Source of the DNA: Allium sativum
Taxonomy: Eukaryota; Streptophyta; Magnoliopsida; Asparagales; Amaryllidaceae
Reading direction: 5' to 3'
Assembly: GCA_030737875.1 (NCBI GenBank)
Contig: CM060923.1
Coordinates: forward strand, 489,888,453-489,952,452
Length of the DNA: 64,000 nucleotides
In this document: positions 24,801 to 36,011 of the stretch, in pieces
Layout: every line of letters begins with the position of its first letter
Position numbering within the stretch: position 1 is the first letter of the stretch
The notes under the pieces: model-generated
Databases searched by the model: none
What the model was told of the DNA's origin: nothing
Seen by the model: only the letters and a program-made list of their open reading frames with translations
Program-made: the position numbers and the translations under genes

Positions 24801-25470
24801 ACCCTATATTATCATGTAAGATTTAAATCGATTGGACATCTAAAATGGCTAATTTAGATATTGTGACATCCTAGTTCATCAGTTTCATGTCCACTTTGTT
24901 ATGATGAAAAGTTCATGTCCATGCTAGTATGTATGTTCACCTTTTATCATACAAGTTTATTTTTATGCCAAGATGATTATTTTAGTATATTCCCATTATT
25001 TTCCCAATTATCGTTTATGACTAGGCTATTGTCTAGCCTAGGCATGTTGCCAACTTTGTCAGGGCGCTAGTTAAGGAACGGGGGAAGGGGATAAAAATAG
25101 CATAATTTGAATATGAACATTTATGGACATGTAATTCAAATTATTGGGCAAAATAGGTATTGACACCTATAAAAGAAAAGGATTAATTAATTAGTAAATT
25201 AATTAAAAATGGCATAATTTGAATATGAACATTTATGGACATGTAATTCAAATTATTGGGCAAAATAGGTATTGACACCTATAAAAGGAAAGGATTAATT
25301 AATTGGTAAATTAATTAAAAATGGCATAATTTGAATATGAACATTTATGGACATGTAATTCAAATTATCGGGTAGAATAGGTATTGACACCTATAAAAAG
25401 AAAGGGTTAATTAATTAATCAAAAATGGAATGTCTAGTAATTATAATTAGGAATTGTAATTGTACTTATG

Positions 25471-25685
25471 ACACGAGGTTAGGTTGCATTAGTGGTGGAA
25501 GTCTGCCCGGACCCGACCGGCATATCCAAAAGCCACAAATTGCAAACCTAATGTGAGAGGTCTAAGTATGTAAATATAAATCAGGCTGTGACACGAGGTT
25601 AGGCCCAAATATGGAATAGGTCTGCCCGGACCTGATCGGCATATCCAACATCTACATGTTGTACGCCTAATGTGGGAGATCTAGC
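25471..25685 (+). other. Paired stem-loop modules of L1
   Basis: Module 1 pairs TTAGGTT (25479-25485) with AACCTAA (25545-25551) and, less perfectly, CATTAGTGG (25487-25495) with the region 25533-25542. Module 2 pairs TTAGGC with GCCTAA. Both contain GTCTGCCCGGACC in the centre. They lie about 1.3 kb after the TATA box, so they should be in the transcript. Confidence 0.58.
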
Positions 25686-27115
25686 CCATTATGAAACCAT
25701 AAATGGACATTGTAAAGAATTGGACTACTTAACCTAATGTTAATCCATAAGGATGGTATGAACTTAAATTTAAGTTAGGGGTTAAGTAAACATGGTTGAG
25801 GGGTGGGTTAAGTAAATCCGAAGAGGGGATGGGTAATAGGCCCACAAACTTAACCCGTTAAGATTATGTAATTAAAGACACCTAGTTGTATGCATAATCG
25901 GTGGAAATAATAAAGTAATGTATTTAAAGACACCTCTTCGAGTAAACATAACTTGTAGAAGTAATAGGGTTATGTAATTAAAGACACCTATAGGTAAGGA
26001 TAACCGGTTGAAAGATTATGGATTATGTATTAAAGACACCTATAGGTAAGCATAACATGTAGAAGTAAATAAGGCTATGTAATTAAAGACACCTAGTGGT
26101 ATACATAGTCAAACCTAGTGGGGGATACAAGACAAAGGGGAGAGCTTGTATCATATTGTGTGGGGCCCATTTCAGTCAGTAACCCAGAGTAGGTATCAAA
26201 CAAAGTATTCCATACTAGGCGGAGAAGGGGCACGCTTACTGACTGATTGTAAGAGATCCAAACGTGAAGGACGGTGTGGGCGGCGCAAACCGACCGGGCC
26301 ATGTGCGTGCATGAGCCAGGAGAGGGGGATAAGACGACCGTGACACCTGTAGATATGGTTATGGACATTGTTACGACGAAGATTTGCCACTTTAGGAAGT
26401 GATACCTCCTACTGTGATGCCAGCACAAGGTATCTACGAGGGTTAGGGAGCCGATCGATCAGGGTAGTAGTTAGGATACATTTGGACGTATACCTAAATC
26501 TACCACCTTATAGTTGGAGGGGTCATCTCTTTCTGGATATACTAGTAACAGTGCCGAGAAACCATTAGTGAGGCATGTTCACTTTATCTTGCTTACCTTG
26601 TCACACCTACCATTTATGTAGTGATCTCCCTTATCCACTTTATTTGCATATCATGTTACTTTTATTTATCTACTGGCAAAAAGTAACTAGACTCGCCAAA
26701 CTTATTGTCTGACCCTTTTTGTTTTGCCTTCTTTCTTTCGTTTCCCCCCCAGGTTCATACGGAGGAAACACCCAGGCTTAGTTAGGATTCAGATATCATC
26801 TTGCTAGGAGCTATTGCTGAAGTATGGCTCAAGTTCTTGTCTCTACTATGGCTTAGCTCTTTCATTTGGGAATTATGCTTTTTATTTACTTATGTACTCT
26901 GATGATGCAAGACAGAAGTTATTTTGTTGTAATAGTTTTTGTGACTTATGAAATTATGGACAACCGTATTTTTATTGAAATAAAAATTTATATTTCCGCT
27001 GCAATCTTATTTATATCTGTCTTGTAATTATTCTTTGTCTGATTACCTATAATGCTTCACGAAACTTAATGCATTCTCTTAGTGAGTGACATTAATAGAC
27101 TTGGCGTGCCTCACT

Positions 27116-27128
27116 TGGTATCAGAGCT
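27116..27128 (+). other. Primer binding site of copy D
   Basis: TGGTATCAGAGCT, initiator Met type, two bases after the LTR end at 27113. Confidence 0.92.
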
Positions 27129-27290
27129 GAAGGTTACCATATTAGATAAAAGTTTTTGAAAATATTTTCAAAAGGTTTTAAAGGAAAGCATTTTCAAAAA
27201 GGAGAGTCTGTTTTGAAAAGCATTCCCCAAAAGCCATATGTAGTATCCTTCGGACCCTTATCTAAATTTCTTACGTTTTCCTTTTTCAGC

Positions 27291-27988
27291 ATGTCCGGGT
27301 AACAAAACATTCCTAATATCACAGAGGGCGTCATAATACCCGGATGGTTCTGTAGGTATTTGGAGGCCACGGCGCCCGCAGAAGGCCAAAGAGACATTCC
27401 TCCCCCAGCTGCGCCAATTATTCCTCCTTCTCCCCATCCAAGAGCAGATAACTTCGCCAAGATCTGCAAAGACTTCCGTGCTATGGGAGGGAAGCCATTC
27501 CATGGGAATGAGACATTCGTTGAAGCTCGAAATTGGCTCAAGGAGACCGAGGACTTGTTCGTAGTCTTTGAAGTAGAGGATAGGAGGAAGATTCAGTTAG
27601 CTGCTTGGCTATTAAATGACGAAGCCTCAATTTGGTGGGAAGTCACCCAAGCTGGATGTCCGGTGGAAACTTAGGAAGATTTTAGGCAAAGATTTGAAAT
27701 GAAATTTCTTTCCTACACCGAGAAAAGCATGCAGATGGAAAGGTTCTTAGCACTCAAACAAGGAAACTTGACGGTGAAAGAATATGTGAACAAATTCAAC
27801 CAGCTAGCAATGTTCGGGTTAGAACTGGTGGATACGCCGCACAAAAAGGCTTTACGGTTTTCTAAAGGGTTGAATGAACCTCTTCATGGGTTAGCCATGT
27901 CCAATATCCCAATGGGAGCCACTTTTGAAAAACTTGTTGATATGGCCCTAATGCATGAGGAAGACAAGGGAGAAAAGAAGGAAGGCTG
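27291..27988 (+). pseudogene. gag: Gag capsid pseudogene of copy D (Tekay/Del-type)
   Basis: The original start is the ATG at 27291, shared with 58773 in copy E. Stop TAA at 27300-27302 replaces a GAA seen in E, and TAG at 27672-27674 replaces a tryptophan codon. Otherwise one frame runs to 27988. The capsid core is recognisable by FHGNETFVEARNWLKETED, then QLAAWLLNDEASIWWEV, then RFLALKQGNLTVKEYVNKFN, the usual retrotransposon Gag pattern. A 5-base deletion relative to E near 27985 shifts the frame before the zinc knuckles. The protein would form the virus-like particle. Confidence 0.85.
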
Positions 27989-28086
27989 AGGAAGCAACGC
28001 AAAATAAGGTGTGGCCCAAGAAGGGGCAGCAACAATAGCAGCAATAATAATCACGGTAGAAGAAAGGAGGGAAAAATGATAAAGGC

Positions 28087-28896
28087 AAGGATAAGAGAAA
28101 ATGTCACCATTGTGGGAAGGAATGTCATCTGGTTAAAGACTGTAAGCAAAGGAAGAATTCTTGCTTCCACTATGGAGAGGCCGGACACTTTGCTAAAGAG
28201 TGCCCGAAGAAACAGGGATCACATGGACAAGGTCAAAGGGCAGGAAATTCTGGGGGGCAGGTGCATGCTCTCGCGACTAGTGCTCCTGATAGAGGTAGAA
28301 GAATTTCTGTGGAAGGTTTAATTTCTCTTTCAAACCATCCTGTTAGAACACTTTTTGATTCTGGTGCCTCAAATTTATTTATATCAAGTTCTGTAGTTGA
28401 ATCTCTGCACTTAATTACTAGTATGGTAGTAGATCCCGTAGTTATTTCAAAACCCATTGGTGGTTCAGCTCATTTATCGATGATTTGTCGCGGTTTGGAA
28501 ATATCTGTGTTAGGCATCGAGTTTGAATGCGACGTGTATCTGCTCGAGTTTATGGGCTATGGGTTGATTCTAGGAATGGATTGGCTTACCACTTATGGTG
28601 CCATTCTAGATTATGAGAAGAGGGTTGTTAGGCTTCTGACTTGTCATGGGAGAACCCTCGAAATTTCTTGTGACCCACAAGGGTCCATCATGCTTCGTTT
28701 CCTAGAGTCCCTTGAGGCATCTATCGATGATCTGCGATTGGCACCAGTAGTCCGTAAGTATCCTGATGTCTTTGATGGGGTTCGGGGATTACCCCTGAAG
28801 AGCAAGACTGATTTCCGTACATACCTAGTGGACAATGCAAAACCAGTTGCATTACATGTGCTCCATATGGCTCCTAAAATAAAAGAGGGAACTTGA
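28087..28896 (+). pseudogene. Nucleocapsid zinc knuckles and aspartic protease of copy D
   Basis: One open frame. The first knuckle CHHCGKECHLVKDC (from 28102) has the full C-x2-C-x4-H-x4-C spacing. The second, CFHYGEAGHFAKEC, has lost its second cysteine (Tyr). The protease follows with active-site LFDSGAS (Asp codon at 28357) and the flap-distal motif ILGMDWL. The frame ends near 28896 in RKYPDVFDGV...VLHMAPK, which normally leads into reverse transcriptase, but that domain is absent. It is out of frame with gag upstream because of the small deletion. Confidence 0.85.
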
Positions 28897-28950
28897 TAAG
28901 CCAGTGGCGGGGCTACTAGAGAAGAGGTTTGATAGGTGAAACATACCAGG

Positions 28951-29262
28951 ATGGCAAACCTATTAAAGACAGTCCTTGAGGAAGCCCATCATTTCAAGAT
29001 GACTATTCATCCAAGTGGCGATAAAATTATAGTATTTGAGGTAGTGGGGCCAAACTTGCGAAAGGAATTGAAAATAAAGAAGGAAGCAATGATTGGATGA
29101 GTTCCGACATGCATACTTGGATCGGAGGTTAAGAAGCTACGCAAACGAGAAGTCAAGTTAGTGAAGGTCCAGTGGGGAGACAATCAAGAAGATGCAACTT
29201 GGGAGACCGAAGACAAGATTTTTACTCTTCGTACCCTTTCCTTTTCAAGGGAATGTTCTTAA
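28951..29262 (+). pseudogene. Integrase N-terminal scrap joined to a chromodomain remnant (copy D)
   Basis: One frame reads LLKTVLEEAHHFKMTIHPSG, the start of the integrase HHCC region, then abruptly different sequence and a stop (29098-29100). After it, from 29101, comes KKLRKREVKLVKVQWGDNQ followed by DATWETEDKI, the typical chromodomain that targets chromovirus integration to heterochromatin, ending in TAA at 29260-29262. The integrase catalytic core is missing. Copy E has the same junctions at 60433-60748. Confidence 0.75.
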
Positions 29263-29863
29263 TTTCTCTTCCAAAAGCTTTTATTCGCATTTGCTTCTAA
29301 CATCTGAGTCCTATCGATTGAATCTTCGACCTTTAGGTAGGAAATCCCATGATTGTAAATATGTGTTTGAGACATGTTATGTTTGATGGATGCAAGTGGA
29401 TGCAAGTGTTTGCTAGTGGTTGCCTATGGACGCATATACACACACATTAGGCACTCGATCAGCTCAATCACTAACATACTACATATGGATGTGTGTGCAT
29501 TTTCTTTTCTTTACTAGATGGAAATGGATGAACTAGCATATGGATATTGCATTTGGACGAATGAGTGTGCACACATGTAGAGCTTATATGTTATAATAGG
29601 CTTATTTTCATACATATTGGATTCATGGCACTAATCATACATCGCATTAAGGAGGTCAACTGAATCAGTAGATCGCCTGATCTTCGCATTAGTATTGGGA
29701 CATATACACACACACCTTTACATATATTCATATAAGTATTAAAAATCCTTAAGGACAATGGATGCCAGTGATTAATGGTTGAGTAAATGGATAATGGGTG
29801 GTAGGATATGCATTCTTCTCAACATGGAGATTTCGGGGACGAAATCCTTTGAGTAGGGGAGAA
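29263..29863 (+). other. 3' untranslated region and polypurine tract of copy D
   Basis: Non-coding, with short CA-rich and TGGATGCAAG repeats. Near the end TTTCGGGGACGAAA (29830-29843) forms the same hairpin as in A, B and C, followed by GAGTAGGGGAGAA, the polypurine tract, directly before L2. Confidence 0.8.
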
Positions 29864-30609
29864 TGTAACACCTCGAACTTTTAACGACATTAAAGAGGAT
29901 AAATTAAAGAATAATTAATTTAATATTCAAAACTAAGTGAAATGGGTTATGCCATTGCGTTTATCTGGGAATTCTGCTTGAGATAGAGCCCGAGTTTGCG
30001 TAAAACGGATAACGTTTGAAGAAGTTATGGATGGTTAAAGTTTTACGATGAAAGCAAAATGCACTAGCGCACTTGACTAGTGCGCCAATGTATTTTTGCA
30101 CTGGTGCACCTGCCAAGTGCGCCTAGAACAGTTTCTAGGTGTTCGGGCCTTTTTCGAGTGAGTGACGACCCGTGGCCTGACCCAATTTCATTAGGGTTGA
30201 GGTAGCATCCGAATTCTGTAACCCAGTAGCTATAAATATATCCCATATCCTTTGTTTTCTTCAAAGAAAAGAAATGGTGGCCGGACTCTGCTGGATTCTG
30301 GACCGAATTAGGATCTCTCATCTTCTTCTAAAGCATATCAAATTCTGATATTCAAGCATAGACTCAGCACCTTTTCTATCACTTTAGCAATCCAATCACA
30401 GCGAGTTCTAGTTGCTTTTAGGTTTAGATAAATAATAGTGAAACAATGAAAGACTGTGATGTGGATACGATTGTAGACTTTAAACCTATGTTATTTGTAG
30501 ATCTCATGCTATATTATGATAGATCGATTTCTTTGGATCCAATTCAATTGTTCTACTATGTTATCATTATGGATCTTGGGTTGTAACTTTTATGATATGC
30601 TTTGATGCA

Positions 30610-31210
30610 GATGTATTTAGATCTATTCTATGTGATCTAAAATTGTCAAGCTAGATCCGTTCTATGATTTGTCACCTTATGATTCATGTTAGATCTATCC
30701 TATGTGATCTAAAATTGTCACCTTATGATTCATGTTAGATCTATCCTATGTGATCTAAAATTGTCACCTTATGATTCATGTTAGATCTAGCTTATATAAT
30801 CTAAAATTGTCACCTTATGATTCCTATTAGTACTATCCTATGTGATCTAAAATTGTCACCTTATGATTCATGTTAGATCTATCCTATGTGACCTAAAACT
30901 GTCACCTTATTATTCCTGTTAGATCTAGCTTATGTGATCTAAAATTGTCACCTTATGATTCATGTTAGATCTAGCCAATGTGATATTAAATTGTCACCTT
31001 ATGATTCATGTTAGATCTATCCTATGTGATCTAAAATTGTCACCTTATGATTCATGTTAGATCTAGCTTATGTGATCTAAAATTGTCACCTTATGATTCA
31101 TGTTAGATCTATCCTATGTGATCTAAAATTGTTACTTTATGATTCATTTTAGATCTGTCTTATGTGATATAAAATTTTCACCTTATGATTCATGTTAGAT
31201 CTAATTTATA
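30610..31210 (+). repeat. 46-bp tandem repeat in L2, about 12 copies
   Basis: Same unit as 24590-24800, expanded roughly threefold relative to L1. Some units carry CCTATTAGTAC or other private variants. Confidence 0.9.
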
Positions 31211-31890
31211 TGATCTAAATTGTCACCCTATGTTATCATGTTAGATTTAAATCGATTGGACATCTAAAACGGCTAATTTAGATATTGTGACATCATAGTT
31301 CATCAGTTTATGTCCACCTAGTTATGATGAAAAGTTCATGTCCATGCTTGTATGTATGTACACCTTTTATCATACAAGTTTATGTTTATGCCAAGATGAT
31401 TATTTTAGTATATTTCCATTATTTTCCCTTTTACCGTTTATGACTAGGCTGTTGTCTAGCCCAGGCATGTTGCCAATTTTGTGATGGCGCTAGTTAAGGA
31501 ACAAGGGAAGGGGATAAAAATGTCATAATTTGAATATGAACATTTATGGACATGTAATTAAAATTATTGGTCAAAATAGGTATTGACACCTATAAAAGGA
31601 AAGGATTAATTAATTAGTAAATTAATTAAAAATGGTATAATTTGAATATGAACATTTATGGATATGTAATTCAAATCATTGGGCAAAATAGGTATTGATA
31701 CCTATAAAAGGAAAGGATTAATTAATTGTAAATTAATTAAAAATGGCATAATTTGAATATGAACATTTATGGACATGTAATTCAAATTATCGGGCAAAAT
31801 AGGTATTGGCACCTATAAAAGGAAAGGGTTAATTAATTAATTAAAAATGGAATGTCTAGTAATTACAATTAGGAATTGTAATTGTACTTA

Positions 31891-32100
31891 TGACACGAGG
31901 TTACGTTGCATTAGTGGTGGAAGTCTGCCCGGACCCGACCGGCATATCCAGCAGCCACTAATGGTAAACCTAATGTGAGAGGTCTAAGTACGTAAATACG
32001 AATCGAGCTATGACACGAGGTTAGGCCCAACTATGGAATAAGTCTGCCCGGACCCGACCGACATATCCTACATCCACATGTTGTAGGCCTAATGTGGGAG
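31891..32100 (+). other. Paired stem-loop modules of L2
   Basis: Module 1 pairs CATTAGTGG (31909-31917) perfectly with CCACTAATG (31955-31963). Module 2 pairs TTAGGCC (32021-32027) with GGCCTAA (32086-32092) and CAAC-T-ATG (32028-32035, one bulge) with CATGTTG (32077-32083). The central CCGGACCCGACCGG can form a further small stem. Confidence 0.62.
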
Positions 32101-33538
32101 GTCTGGCCCATTATGAAACCATTAATGGACATGGTAAAGAATTGGATTGCTTAACCTAAAGTTAATCCATATGGATTGTATGAACTTAAATTTAAGTTGG
32201 GGGTTAAGTAAACATGGTTGAGGGGTGGGTTAAGTAAATCTGAAGAGGGGATGGGTAATAGGCCCACAAACTTAACCCGATAAGTTTATGTAATTAAACA
32301 CACCTAGTTGTATACATAATCGGTGGAAATAATAAAGTTATGTAATTAAAGACACCTCTTCAGGTAAACATAACTTGTAGAAGTAATAGGGTTATGTAAT
32401 TAAAGACACCTATAGGTAAGCATAACTGGTTGGTAGATTAGGGGTTATGTATTAAAGACACCTGTAGGTAAGCATAACCGGTAGAAGTAAATAAGGCTAT
32501 GTAATTAAAGACACCTAGTGGTATACATAGTCAAACCTCGTGGGGGATAAAAGACAAAGGGGGGAGCTTGTATCCTATTGTGTGGCACCCATTTCAGTCA
32601 GTAACCTGGAGTAGGTATCAAACAAAGTATTCCGTACTAGGCGGAGAAGGGGCACGCTTACTGATTGATTGTAAGAGATCAAACGTGAAGGACGGTGTGG
32701 GCGGCGCAAACCGACCGGGCCATGTGCGTGCATGAGCTGGGCAGAGGGGGATATGATGACCGTGACACTTGTATTTATGGTTGTGCACATTGTTACGATG
32801 ACGGGTTGCCACTTTAGGAAGTGATACCTCCTACTCTGGGGCCAGCACAAGGTATCTACGAGGGTTAGGGAGCCGATCGATCAGGGTAGTAGTTAGGATA
32901 CATTTGGACGTATACTTAAATCTACCAACTTATAGTTGGAGGGGTCATCTCTATCTGGATATACTAGTAACAGTGCAGAGAAATCATTAGTGAGGCATCT
33001 ACACTTTATCTTACTCACCTTGTCACACCTGCCATTTATGTAGTGATCTCCCTTATCCACTTTATATGCCTATCATGTTACTTTTATTTATCTACTGGCT
33101 AAAAGTAACTAGACTCACCAGACTTATTGTCTGGCCCTTTTTGTTTCTCCTTCTCTCTTTCGTCCCCCCCCCCCCAGGGTCGCAGGGAGGAAACACCAAG
33201 GCTTAGTAGGATTCAGATATCATCTTACTAGGAGCTATTGCTGAAGTATGGCTCAAGTTCTTGTCTCTACTATGGCTTAACTCTTTCATTTGGGGAATTA
33301 TGCTTTTTATTTACTTATGTACTCTGATGATGCAAGACAGAAGTTATTTTGTTGTAATGGTTTTTGTGACTTATGAAATTACGCACCACGATATTTTTAT
33401 TGAAATGAAAATTTAAATTTCCGCTGCTGCCTTATTTATATCTGTCTTGCAATTATTTTGTGTCTGATTACCTATAACGCTTCACGGAACTTAATGCATT
33501 CCCTTAGTGAGTGACATTAATGGACTTGGGGTGTCACA

Positions 33539-33684
33539 CTTGGTACCAGAGCTGAAGGTTACAGATTAGATAAAAGTTTTTGAAAAGCATTTTCAAAAAG
33601 GTTTTAAAAGAAAGCATTTTCAAAAAGGATAGTCTGTTTTGAAAAACATTCCCCAAAAATCCATATGTAGTATCCTTAGGTCCC
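33539..33684 (+). mobile_element. Start of internal region E, cut by element C
   Basis: The primer binding site is slightly mutated (TGGTACCAGAGCT, 33541-33553). The leader matches 27129-27255 of copy D and stops at GTCCC (33680-33684), the left target duplication of element C. It resumes at 58740. Confidence 0.9.
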
Positions 33685-35975
33685 TGTAATGACCCGAGTT
33701 TTTGGCGATCTTGGTTATCCGATATATAACACATATCGAACATCCAAGGATCGAAAATACCGGATGATTAATGAAAGAAATTAGAGGGTGAGCATAGATA
33801 AGATAGAAGCTTAGAATAGAAGAAAAAGAAGAACACAACATCAGAGTAACACGAACCTCACTGCGGAACGAATAACATATATAACATAACCTGAAATATA
33901 CATCTGTACTTGAATATACATCATTATCAAAGTACAACACTTACAACACAGTGGAAACAAAACTATAGCTATATGATCCTGAAGCCTACTGCTCCAGCTC
34001 TTCAGGTATATCTGTAAATCCGGACTACTTGACTGCCCGTACAAAATTGGGCACCCAAGAGTTTAGGGAAAACAACAAAATAAATTCCGGGTCAGTCATG
34101 GGACTGGTATGAGTAAAACAGTTTAAAACAGTTCGAACAAGTAAACGATGTCTCATAAGACCACGCCGTATAACAAAACGGGTTTTTCCCTTATGAGAAT
34201 CCAAAATATCTTTATATCAAAAACCTTTTGATATTATAATAATGTCTATCAACCACAATATAATAATCATCTAGCAGAAACGCTTTCATCTCATGTTCTA
34301 CATATATAGTATGCAATCAAAACCGCAAGCACATATTGGGTAATGGATTTCCAACTATGACAAGGTATGGAACCACCTTCCGATCAGTGTACTCTAGGAA
34401 CGATACACTGGAGTTCAACAAGAACATCTTGCAACCCGGCCACACATGACCGACCACTCATTTCGCTTGAGTGTGTCGAATGTATATCACCAATGGTTGG
34501 GATCAGCAACCGTTTCCTGAATGGGACAGTATCGACAATAGATTTTTAGAAATAAATGAAACCCTAGATTAGGTGATTATACATCCTACTTCGGAGCGAC
34601 CGACTTAGCCATGTTGCCTGCCCGATTTTTGTCATTTCCCAGTTGATGAGGCTTGAGGTTATGCTTTATCATCACATCAGATTCACATCGAATGCCAAAT
34701 TGTCAGATCCATCGAAAATCACTAATTGACGTCTACAACAGTACATTACGTGTTATCTAAAGAAGTTTCCTTCTTCGCTTCCACTCTTGGTACGGTTGAA
34801 GAAATCAATGTAGGTGACCTTTCTGGAAATACTCTGTCAGACATTCATCCATACAAGTCATCCAGGAACAGGATGAACCGAAGGTACTATTCAGTATATC
34901 CATCTTAGGCACTGTTATCTAAGACTTATACCATAGTCTTTGCACTTTACTCTGTCTTCAATTATCTTTGGCATATATGACTCGCAACGCTTATGCCAAT
35001 ACAGAGTGGTTCTTTGGATAATAATACAACTGGTCTCTCCATATTAACAACGTTAAAATGGTCAAAACTTTGATAGTCTGTGATTTAACCATCAAAGAAA
35101 AACAGGTGTGTAAACAACGATATTATTTCCAAATGGAAATTCTATCGATCAATCATCAAACATATATATATATATCCTCATTTTCTATGTTTAGAAAATA
35201 TACGTTATTAACACTGGAAAACATTTCCATGGCTTAATTACAAATCACTATTCTTCCACATCTATCAGGCTCTAACTATAAACTAACAAGAGAACAATTT
35301 CCAAAGTATAAACCCCGAAGGCCGAAACCAACATCAGATCGATACTCAGGAAACCATTTAACTTGTTAATCTCTAGTCAGTTTCTAATTTTTTCTTAACT
35401 ATATATCTTTAACTCTATTTGATTAACTCTGTTTGAATAACTCTAGTTCGTTTTTAACTCTAATCGATTATCTCTGTTTGATTAACTCTAACTGGTTAGC
35501 TCTAACTGATTAACTCTAACCAATTTACTCCTTTCAAATAAACTATATTCGATTTACTCCTTTAACTTTATTCGAATAAATTATATTCGATTAACTCCTT
35601 CTGATTAACTCTAACTAATTAATTCTAACTGATTGATTAACCCTCTTTGATTCACTCTAATTAATTAACTCTATTTCCTTTCATAATATCGTATTTATTT
35701 TGTAAATAAATATTTCCTTTATAATTCTATTTATTTTCTCAAATAAATACTCCTTTGATTTAATTCTATTTATTCCCTAAATAAATGAATAATCCCTTTT
35801 AATCTATTTGTAAATGTTCTACAAATATTTCCTTTTTATCTCTATTTTATTTGTAAATGGTTTACAAATATTTCTCTTCTTATTTGTTTGACAAATATTT
35901 TCTTTTATTTTTGTTTTACAAATATTTTCCTTTATATTTGATTAGCAAATAAAATTCCCTTTTCAAAATCCCTTT

Positions 35976-36011
<36 letters not shown>

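Larger units (their letters stand above)
23840..27113 (+). mobile_element. LTR L1 of the Tekay/Del-type tandem element (3274 bp)
   Basis: Starts TGTAACACCCTG and ends GTGCCTCA two bases before the primer binding site. It contains a 13-bp palindrome (24038-24066), a TATA box (24207), about four copies of a 46-bp repeat, three copies of a unit of about 112 bp (25090-25420), the paired stem-loop modules (25471-25685) and a repeat of about 60 bp (25865-26110). It is colinear with L2 and L3, differing most in the number of 46-bp repeats. No gene is seen inside. Confidence 0.93.
27114..29863 (+). mobile_element. Internal region D of the Tekay/Del-type element, deleted for RT, RNase H and integrase core
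   Basis: Runs from the primer binding site to a polypurine tract and is only 2750 bp, where a complete chromovirus interior is usually about twice that or more. It holds broken gag, two zinc knuckles, protease, the first residues before reverse transcriptase, the start of integrase and a chromodomain. The missing parts coincide with those of copy E (58740-61351). It is non-autonomous. Confidence 0.9.
29864..33538 (+). mobile_element. Shared middle LTR L2 of the tandem element (3675 bp)
   Basis: Starts TGTAACACCTCG after the polypurine tract of D and ends CACA at 33538 immediately before another primer binding site, so it is the 3' LTR of D and the 5' LTR of E at once. It contains the mutated palindrome near 30066, TATAAATATA at 30231-30240, about 12 copies of the 46-bp repeat, three units of about 112 bp (31515-31850), stem-loop modules (31891-32100) and repeats of about 60 bp (32285-32530). 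It has no gene. Confidence 0.92.

Noticed and set aside
29192..29386. 64-codon + strand ORF after the chromodomain of copy D
   Set aside because: It overlaps the chromodomain in another frame and runs into the untranslated region.
30610..31210. CRISPR-like regular repeats
   Set aside because: The 46-bp units are directly adjacent without unique spacers, in a plant LTR; there are no cas genes.
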